Positions 25,199-31,132 of a stretch of 31,132 nt of DNA are shown here, piece after piece. The DNA is taken from positions 1 through 31,132 of the forward strand of contig CAYYMH010000049.1 in the NCBI GenBank assembly GCA_964472785.1. The letters run 5' to 3'. The DNA comes from CAYYMH01 sp964472785. GTDB taxonomy: Bacteria > Zhuqueibacterota > Zhuqueibacteria > Thermofontimicrobiales > Thermofontimicrobiaceae. Each line of letters starts with the position of its first letter. Positions within the stretch are counted from its first letter, which is position 1. The position numbers and the translations under genes are program-made. The notes beneath the pieces are model-generated. The model searched no databases, was not told the origin of the DNA, and worked only from the letters and a program-made list of their open reading frames with translations.

Positions 25199-25990
25199 AT
25201 GTCGAACGGATTAATGTTTATAGCAAAAACATACAGCCCGTTACACGCTGGAATCGGGCAATCCATTGGTAAAGTTGATTTGCCAATCGAGAGAGAAAAG
25301 CATACAGAGTATCCGTGTGTGTTTGCTACAGGATTAAAAGGTAGCTTGAGAAGTCACAGCAAAGGAAAATTGGATGAAGGTGTGATAAATAAGATATTTG
25401 GAAAAAAGGAGGGCGAAGAGGGAGCAGGAGAAGTCGTATTCACTGACTTAAAGTTGCTTCTTTTCCCAGTTCGTTCCAGTGAAGGGAGTTTTAAATATGT
25501 AATAACAGAAAATATTATAAATCGCTTTAAAAGAGACTATCAACTGATTTTTGAAGAAGAATTTAGCAATACATTTGGTGACCTCATTCCTCATATCGAT
25601 TCAATATCGCGGGTTGATCCGGAGGAACATATTATACTGGAAGATTTTGTTTTCCCGATTAAGGAAGCTACTGAAGATAAACTCTGGGACATTTCGTTAA
25701 ATGATATTTATGTCATTGAAGAAGATGTATTCAAATATTTGGTCACAAATGCAACTCAAATTATCGCTCGAAATGTTCTTGATGATGAAACGAAAACAAG
25801 CAAAAATGTGTGGTATGAAGAAGCATTACCAGCAGATACGGTTCTTTACACATTTATGAAACCTTCTATCATTTTAACTGATGAAACACTTTTAGATACT
25901 TTTAAAGAAATATTAGAACAAAATAATATCCTTCAAATCGGTGGTAATGAAACCGTAGGATATGGAATATGCGAAGTCAAATCATTGTAG
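25199..25990 (+). CDS. cmr4: Type III-B backbone RNase Cmr4
   Basis: A 263-residue backbone subunit that cuts target RNA at 6-nt intervals. The N-terminus reads KTYSPLHAGIGQSIGKVDLPIERE, where Asp27 in VDLPIERE corresponds to the catalytic Asp of Cmr4 proteins, so the nuclease should be active. TGLKGSLRSH is the RAMP G-loop-like block, and the C-terminal GGNETVGYGICEV the conserved glycine-rich loop. ATG 25199 follows a perfect AAGGAGGAG, whereas the in-frame ATG at 25103 would add a lysine-rich extension overlapping cmr3. The 92-nt gap after cmr3 is the largest inside the cmr block and carries no obvious signal. Confidence 0.94.
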   Translation: MSNGLMFIAKTYSPLHAGIGQSIGKVDLPIEREKHTEYPCVFATGLKGSLRSHSKGKLDEGVINKIFGKKEGEEGAGEVVFTDLKLLLFPVRSSEGSFKYVITENIINRFKRDYQLIFEEEFSNTFGDLIPHIDSISRVDPEEHIILEDFVFPIKEATEDKLWDISLNDIYVIEEDVFKYLVTNATQIIARNVLDDETKTSKNVWYEEALPADTVLYTFMKPSIILTDETLLDTFKEILEQNNILQIGGNETVGYGICEVKSL

Positions 25991-26003
25991 AAAGGAAGGA
26001 ACC

Positions 26004-26378
26004 ATGTCAATACAAAATCCAGAACTAATTATCGCTCAAAAAGCGAAAGCCAAATTAGAGACAATTGATGTTAATGCTGATTTCCAGAGTTTTTTAAAAG
26101 GATTACCATCGATGATCATCCAAAACGGATTGGTTCAAACGTTAGCCTTTATTAAAGGCAAGTCGGAAAGTGAAACGAGATATCAAGATTTATATTCCAT
26201 TTTAGATCAATTTTTTAAAGAATACTTTTACGATGCGGAAGGTCGAGAATTGCCAGATATTGAGATATTAACATACTTGGTCAACAACTTGACCGACATC
26301 AAATACTATACTTTTTATCAGAAGGGAATATTATCTTTCACAATTTGGTTAAAGCGTTTTGCACTTGCTTTTCACTAA
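26004..26378 (+). CDS. cmr5: Type III-B small subunit Cmr5
   Basis: A 124-residue, helical small subunit that forms the second filament of the Cmr complex. It shows the Cmr5 pattern: an early (A)KAKLETI helix, GLPSMIIQNGLVQTLAFIKGKSE (start of the first helix pair), and the C-terminal YQKGILSFTIWLKRFALAF. ATG 26004 follows AAAGGAAGGA. An upstream in-frame start at 25962 overlaps cmr4 and has no ribosome-binding site. It is 13 nt after cmr4. Confidence 0.92.
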   Translation: MSIQNPELIIAQKAKAKLETIDVNADFQSFLKGLPSMIIQNGLVQTLAFIKGKSESETRYQDLYSILDQFFKEYFYDAEGRELPDIEILTYLVNNLTDIKYYTFYQKGILSFTIWLKRFALAFH

Positions 26379-26402
26379 AACCAGAACTTTTGGAGCTTAA
26401 TT

Positions 26403-27224
26403 ATGAAATTTTTAAAAAATTTAGAGCACAGGCAATTTAATAACAATCCCAATTTATCCTTATTTTTTTATAAATATACTCCACTCTTCTTCTGTTCGAA
26501 TGATAAAGAAGCAAAGCAAAAGTTCTTATCACTATTTCAGCATGGTCAGATTAGGTCAAGGTTTGATTTAGTTAAAAACAGATCAGATAGGATAACCCAA
26601 ATTGCATCGAAGTCAATTCGATTGAGAACAGTTGCTCGCTTTATTTGTGGTATCGGCTATACCAGCACGGTCGAATGGGGAATGAATTTCGATTGGACAT
26701 CTGGAGTACCTTACTTACCTGGCAGTTCGTTCAAAGGCGCAGTCCTAAGTTATCTTGAATTTGCAAAAGGAAAACCAGTACAGAAATGGAATCCCGATGA
26801 AAATTCAGGACCACTGGAAATATCTGAACCATGGAGTAGAAAAGAAATATATGATGTTTTTGGACCACAGGGTAGAAATGATCCACCAGACACTGGCGGC
26901 GTTATCTTTTTTGATGCTTATCCGATAAATAATTTAAAATTGGAAGTGGATATTATCACACCGCATTATAAAAATTATTACTCTGATAAAGATAATAAGA
27001 TACCGCCTGCGGACACCGAAAATCCGACACCAATTCCATTTTTAACCATTGCAAGAAGTGTGGAATTTTTATTTGCTTTTAAGGTTCGTGATTCTCAAAA
27101 AGTGGATAATACTATAGCTGAAAAATTGAAAAAACTTATCATTGAGGTTGGAGAGTGTTACGGCTTTGGAGCGAAAACTTCATCAGGTTACGGATATTTT
27201 GAAAGGATTCATAGTGATGGCTGA
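26403..27224 (+). CDS. cmr6: Type III-B RAMP protein Cmr6
   Basis: A 273-residue Cmr6 at the head of the effector. The diagnostic stretch is FICGIGYTSTVEWGMNFDW followed by GVPYLPGSSFKGAVLSYLEF, with the RAMP motif CYGFGAKTSSGYGYFE near the C-terminus. DTGGVIFFDAYP and DIITPHYKNYY are further Cmr6 landmarks. ATG 26403 has GGAG (26392-26395) 7 nt upstream. The last 8 nt overlap the start of the reverse transcriptase fragment, which is therefore translationally coupled to the effector operon. Confidence 0.94.
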   Translation: MKFLKNLEHRQFNNNPNLSLFFYKYTPLFFCSNDKEAKQKFLSLFQHGQIRSRFDLVKNRSDRITQIASKSIRLRTVARFICGIGYTSTVEWGMNFDWTSGVPYLPGSSFKGAVLSYLEFAKGKPVQKWNPDENSGPLEISEPWSRKEIYDVFGPQGRNDPPDTGGVIFFDAYPINNLKLEVDIITPHYKNYYSDKDNKIPPADTENPTPIPFLTIARSVEFLFAFKVRDSQKVDNTIAEKLKKLIIEVGECYGFGAKTSSGYGYFERIHSDG

Positions 27225-27600
27225 GTTAGTCAAAACCATCTCCAACTACAATATCCTAAAATCCGCCTTTAAACGCGTTAAAGAAAACAAGGGCTGCCGC
27301 GGTAGCGATGGTGTCTCGATTTTTCAGTTTGAACGAAATCTGCAGCGCAATTTGAAGGAATTGGGTCACGATTTAAGCAACGGAATTTATCATCCGTTTC
27401 CTCTCATGCGATTTCCAATTCCCAAACGCAGTGGCAAAGGAGTACGCCATCTTTCAGTCCCAACGGTGAGAGACAGAACGGCTCAAACTTCAGTGTTTGA
27501 AGTAACTCGTGTCATCTTTGAAGCAGAGTTTGAAGAAATATCCCATGCTTACCGGACGGGTCGTGGTGTTTTTTACCATCAGAATAGACCTAATCAGTAA
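27217..27600 (+). pseudogene. 5' fragment of a reverse transcriptase, cut off by the first CRISPR repeat
   Basis: 127 codons. The sequence NKGCRGSDGVSIFQFERNL, then PIPKRSGKGVRHLSVPTVRDRTAQ and EEISHAYRTGRGV, matches the RT-0 to RT-2 region of group II intron-like/CRISPR-associated reverse transcriptases (usual form VRDRVVQ and SYGFRPGRS). After GRGV the frame enters repeat 1 at 27578 and stops in it at 27598-27600. Palm motifs 3-7, including the catalytic YxDD, are absent, and no continuation of the gene is found after the array. It starts inside the end of cmr6. CRISPR-associated RTs help capture spacers from RNA, often fused to Cas1; the original domain arrangement cannot be known. It could be a real truncation or an assembly join at the repeat. 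Confidence 0.85.
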
Positions 27601-27987
27601 GGTGGGATTGAGACTATAAAATTACGGCTGCCCTCACTGCTTTTTTTAAATTTATCAGAATAGACCTAATCAGTAAGGTGGGATTGAGACGTCTCGTCAA
27701 TATAATTAGCCAAGCCTTGTAGCCAAAAATCAGAATAGACCTAATCAGTAAGGTGGGATTGAGACTTGCGTTGCATTGCTAAAGTATCTGCTTTCGTTAA
27801 TTATCAGAATAGACCTAATCAGTAAGGTGGGATTGAGACATATTGTTGGAAGTCTTTGGCATCCTCGACCGCAGAAATCAGAATAGACCTAATCAGTAAG
27901 GTGGGATTGAGACTATTTTTTATAATTTTTTGTTCTGGCATTTCAAACCTATCAGAATAGACCTAATCAGTAAGGTGGGATTGAGAC

Positions 27988-28128
27988 ATTTCGATTTCGG
28001 AATGACGAATGCGGAATGCGGAATTAAAAAATATCATAAGCTCTGCTGTTATTAAAATGCGTTTATTTTTTGTCTGGCGTTGGGTCGGGTAATTCCGAAA
28101 TCCGAAATCTAAAATCCGAATTCGAGAT
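27988..28128. mobile_element. MITE-like palindromic element in the array, copy 1
   Basis: A 141-nt sequence with imperfect terminal inverted repeats: ATTTCGATTTCGGAAT at the left, and the reverse complement of the right end reads ATCTCGAATTCGGATT (13 of 16 match, reading two bases into the junction). Internal arms contain repeated GGAATGCGGAAT and CCGAAATCCGAAAT. It begins exactly after a repeat and removes the first 9 bases of the next. No coding capacity is credible. Confidence 0.7.
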
Positions 28129-28230
28129 GACCTAATCAGTAAGGTGGGATTGAGACTATTTTTTATAATTTTTTGTTCTGGCATTTCAAACCTATCAGAA
28201 TAGACCTAATCAGTAAGGTGGGATTGAGAC

Positions 28231-28371
28231 ATTTCGATTTCGGAATGACGAATGCGGAATGCGGAATTAAAAAATATCATAAGCTCTGCTGTTATTAAAA
28301 TGCGTTTATTTTTTGTCTGGCGTTGGGTCGGGTAATTCCGAAATCCGAAATCTAAAATCCGAATTCGAGAT
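28231..28371. mobile_element. MITE-like palindromic element in the array, copy 2
   Basis: A second, apparently identical copy of the 141-nt element at 27988-28128, created with its flanking spacer and repeats by the 243-bp tandem duplication. Confidence 0.7.
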
Positions 28372-29753
28372 GACCTAATCAGTAAGGTGGGATTGAGACG
28401 AAAATCTATGAATACAAGAATCTGTTGCAGAAAAAACAAATCAGAATAGACCTAATCAGTAAGGTGGGATTGAGACTTCATAGACAGGGAGTTGCCCATT
28501 TTCATTGTAAGCATTTGATCAGAATAGACCTAATCAGTAAGGTGGGATTGAGACTATTTTATCCATACCTGAATATACCTCTTTTGAGATTAAATCAGAA
28601 TAGACCTAATCAGTAAGGTGGGATTGAGACCATTTTTTCTTTAGATGTTCCATTTTGTTCTCCCTATATCAGAATAGACCTAATCAGTAAGGTGGGATTG
28701 AGACTGAACGAATTTCACGTTTACAGACGTTTTAATTTATTTAAATCAGAATAGACCTAATCAGTAAGGTGGGATTGAGACAATCAATAAATATTACATT
28801 AATGTCATACTTCTTTTTCAATCAGAATAGACCTAATCAGTAAGGTGGGATTGAGACATCATCTGTAATAAATTGTATATATCCTATTGTCGTATATCAG
28901 AATAGACCTAATCAGTAAGGTGGGATTGAGACTCCCCCAATTTTCGGACAATCCACAATTTTCTCTGGTATCAGAATAGACCTAATCAGTAAGGTGGGAT
29001 TGAGACACATGTTTTCTGGATCCACTGTAAAAAATTTACTATCAATCAGAATAGACCTAATCAGTAAGGTGGGATTGAGACTTTGGAGTATAATTGTATA
29101 ACAGCCAATTTTTACCCGAATCAGAATAGACCTAATCAGTAAGGTGGGATTGAGACTTTTTCCAGCCTTTTTTTGAATCTCTATTTTTATTCTAGTATCA
29201 GAATAGACCTAATCAGTAAGGTGGGATTGAGACTTGAACCATCCGTCTTTCGGCTTAGAATTTTTTTCAATCAGAATAGACCTAATCAGTAAGGTGGGAT
29301 TGAGACTTGCTTATTTTTTTCGTGCCAAATCCGGATTGGCACTTATCAGAATAGACCTAATCAGTAAGGTGGGATTGAGACTCTTTATAATTACCATTAG
29401 TTTTTTCGAGAAGCTTCATCAGAATAGACCTAATCAGTAAGGTGGGATTGAGACAACATCACTCATTTTTGATCTTCCAATTTAGTTTTAAATCAGAATA
29501 GACCTAATCAGTAAGGTGGGATTGAGACATTTTTAAAAGTTCTTGTGAAAAATCACAATCTAAAAGAATCAGAATAGACCTAATCAGTAAGGTGGGATTG
29601 AGACATACGGAAACCAATATAGCATTAACAGAAGAACAAATTATCAGAATAGACCTAATCAGTAAGGTGGGATTGAGACAAATTCACCTGATGTGTTTTA
29701 AGTCCATTAATAAAAAATCAGAATAGACCTAATCAGTAAGGTGGGATTGAGAC

Positions 29754-30049
29754 AGTTTTTTCACCGGGAAACCTGCCAAGTTCCCGGACATCAGAATAGA
29801 CCTAATCAGTAAGGTGGGATTGAGACCCAATTTTCCTCAGCTGAACCATTAATGAATTCAGCCCATCAGAATAGACCTAATCAGTAAGGTGGGATTGAGA
29901 CAGTTTTTTCACCGGGAAACCTGCCAAGTTCCCGGACATCAGAATAGACCTAATCAGTAAGGTGGGATTGAGACCCAATTTTCCTCAGCTGAACCATTAA
30001 TGAATTCAGCCCATCAGAATAGACCTAATCAGTAAGGTGGGATTGAGAC
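29754..30049. repeat. 148-bp duplication of a two-spacer block in the array
   Basis: 29754-29901 and 29902-30049 are identical: a 36-nt spacer, a repeat, a 38-nt spacer and a repeat. This is a simple internal array duplication through recombination between repeats. Both spacers in the block contain hairpin sequences. Confidence 0.95.
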
Positions 30050-31076
30050 TACCTCCTGTTGAATTTTAATTTTTTTTATTTTATGCTATCAGAATAGACC
30101 TAATCAGTAAGGTGGGATTGAGACGTCCTTCTTGATCCAAGAAAGCAACAAAATCAGTTCTTATCAGAATAGACCTAATCAGTAAGGTGGGATTGAGACC
30201 TTTTGCCATCTCAACAAGTTGAGCGGCCAAGATATCATCAGAATAGACCTAATCAGTAAGGTGGGATTGAGACGTCCTGTTGACCCATTCAGGACCAAAG
30301 TGTCTCCACTTATCAGAATAGACCTAATCAGTAAGGTGGGATTGAGACCCTTTATTTTTCCCGCTATTACTAATTCGTAAACTTCTATCAGAATAGACCT
30401 AATCAGTAAGGTGGGATTGAGACAGGGTAAAAAATTATTTAAATTTCCCCCAATTAATCATCAGAATAGACCTAATCAGTAAGGTGGGATTGAGACGCAT
30501 GTTTCCATTATCAGTTAATTTCCCCCGTTTACATCAGAATAGACCTAATCAGTAAGGTGGGATTGAGACATTTTCTTTAAAGAGGATAAATTTGGCAATT
30601 ATTATGTATCAGAATAGACCTAATCAGTAAGGTGGGATTGAGACTATCGACAAAGTTGGTTGGGTCGGTGCTTTTGTAATGGCATCAGAATAGACCTAAT
30701 CAGTAAGGTGGGATTGAGACTCTATTTTTTCTTTACATTTGACAAATCCATTTTGCTTAATCAGAATAGACCTAATCAGTAAGGTGGGATTGAGACCCGA
30801 TCACTTTCGTTAGGGTTGTTAAGAATCTCTAATATCAGAATAGACCTAATCAGTAAGGTGGGATTGAGACATATCCGTACATCCATTTAATACCTTATTA
30901 TTTTTCTAATATCAGAATAGACCTAATCAGTAAGGTGGGATTGAGACATGCCACAAGGTAACTGTCTCCTTAATTATCCCTATATCAGAATAGACCTAAT
31001 CAGTAAGGTGGGATTGAGACAATACCATTTGCTAGTTTCAAATTGTAGTTTTCTAATAATCATGTTACGTCCAACT

Positions 31077-31116
31077 ATATTTGAGCAACATATTCTCCCT
31101 TAATTTGCTCAAATAT
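31077..31116. repeat. 12-bp perfect inverted repeat just beyond the array
   Basis: ATATTTGAGCAA (31077-31088) and TTGCTCAAATAT (31105-31116) are exact reverse complements around a 16-nt loop. It lies 56 nt after the last repeat and is followed by TTTC. It may end the array transcript or be an unrelated palindrome. The rest of 31021-31132 shows no recognisable gene. Confidence 0.55.
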
Positions 31117-31132
31117 TTTCAAAGCCATTCCA

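Larger units (their letters stand above)
27914..28399. repeat. 243-bp tandem duplication inside the CRISPR array
   Basis: 27914-28156 and 28157-28399 appear identical. Each contains one 37-nt spacer, one full repeat, one 141-nt MITE-like insert and one 28-nt truncated repeat. Duplication after insertion, by slippage or recombination between repeats, explains the arrangement. Confidence 0.92.
27578..31020 (+). CRISPR. CRISPR array: 44 repeats of 37 bp (42 full, 2 truncated), 38 distinct spacers
   Basis: The repeat starts ATCAGAATAGACCTAATCAG and ends GTGGGATTGAGAC; all full copies I checked by eye are identical. The terminal ATTGAGAC is the type III-style 5' handle of crRNAs, so transcription is rightward, the same as the cas operon. 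I count 43 intervals: 41 spacers of 36-41 nt and two 141-nt inserts. Three spacers are duplicates, leaving 38 distinct. Repeats at 28129-28156 and 28372-28399 lack their first 9 bases. Neither terminal repeat is degenerate. There is no AT-rich leader: the first repeat begins inside the RT fragment. With no terminator before it, readthrough from the cmr operon may supply the precursor. Confidence 0.98.

Noticed and set aside
27217..27600. Group II intron or retron reverse transcriptase with its RNA partner
   Set aside because: No intron RNA structure, maturase domain or msr/msd-like inverted repeats are visible around it, and it is coupled to cmr6. The fragment is too short to assign the RT class firmly.
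27963..28439. Two minus-strand open frames (27963-28184 and 28206-28439) with identical protein ends
   Set aside because: They consist of CRISPR repeats plus the duplicated MITE-like insert read in reverse; identity comes from the 243-bp duplication.
28425..29440. Short plus-strand frames repeating the peptide IRIDLISKVGLRL
   Set aside because: This peptide is the translation of the CRISPR repeat; the frames are by-products of the array.
31075..31131. Possible 3' end of a minus-strand gene (18 codons, ending EYVAQI)
   Set aside because: Too short to judge, and its sequence is largely the 12-bp inverted repeat at 31077-31116.

Overview
The window looks like a draft (probably metagenome-derived) chromosome segment of a Gram-negative bacterium of the FCB group, plausibly near Calditrichota/KSB1-type lineages. 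The clues are an 856-residue secreted LVIVD-repeat protein ending in an NYPNPFN-type C-terminal sorting domain, a GWxTD-domain protein, a DUF6599 protein, a porin-like barrel, moderate GC and many small dispersed palindromic repeats. This placement is an inference from gene families only. Two runs of exactly 100 N (13526-13625 and 16585-16684) are scaffold gaps, and both lie inside tandem repeats.

Layout. Positions 1-1000 hold a small XRE regulator with a good sigma-70 promoter, followed by a multi-pass membrane protein. Positions 1126-7137 are on the minus strand: a small unknown protein, then a likely operon read from right to left as DUF2207 membrane protein, Tat-exported aldo/keto reductase with two Fe-S cluster motifs, DUF6599 exported protein, and outer-membrane porin-like protein. 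The LVIVD/sorting-domain protein (7529-10099, minus) is divergent from mtgA and the GWxTD/TPR protein (10385-13431, plus). A 95-bp tandem repeat, a gap and a palindromic element separate these from a POT-family transporter (13984-16371) carrying an unusual soluble insert made of three internal repeats. A strong terminator and a 21-bp minisatellite (16525-17060) follow.

From 17233 onward the window is a complete type III-B CRISPR-Cas effector operon: promoter, cas6, a CorA-like two-TM membrane effector, an NrN-like DHH phosphodiesterase, cmr1, cmr2/cas10, cmr3, cmr4, cmr5, cmr6, then the 5' part of a reverse transcriptase gene that runs directly into the first repeat of a 44-repeat CRISPR array (27578-31020). 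The CorA + NrN pair is the hallmark of type III systems reported to signal with SAM-AMP. In that scheme target RNA binding activates the Cas10 palm domain, the nucleotide messenger opens or activates the CorA membrane effector, and NrN degrades the messenger to switch the response off. Here Cas10 has no HD nuclease domain and its palm motif is GGED rather than GGDD, so immunity probably rests on Cmr4 RNA cleavage plus membrane signalling. No cas1 or cas2 is present in the window.

The array is unusual. It has no recognisable leader (it starts inside the RT gene). A 141-nt MITE-like element sits between repeats and, with its flanking spacer, has been duplicated in tandem. A second two-spacer block is also duplicated. 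Spacers are pyrimidine-rich on the crRNA strand, and many of those between 29307 and 30311 contain perfect short hairpins.
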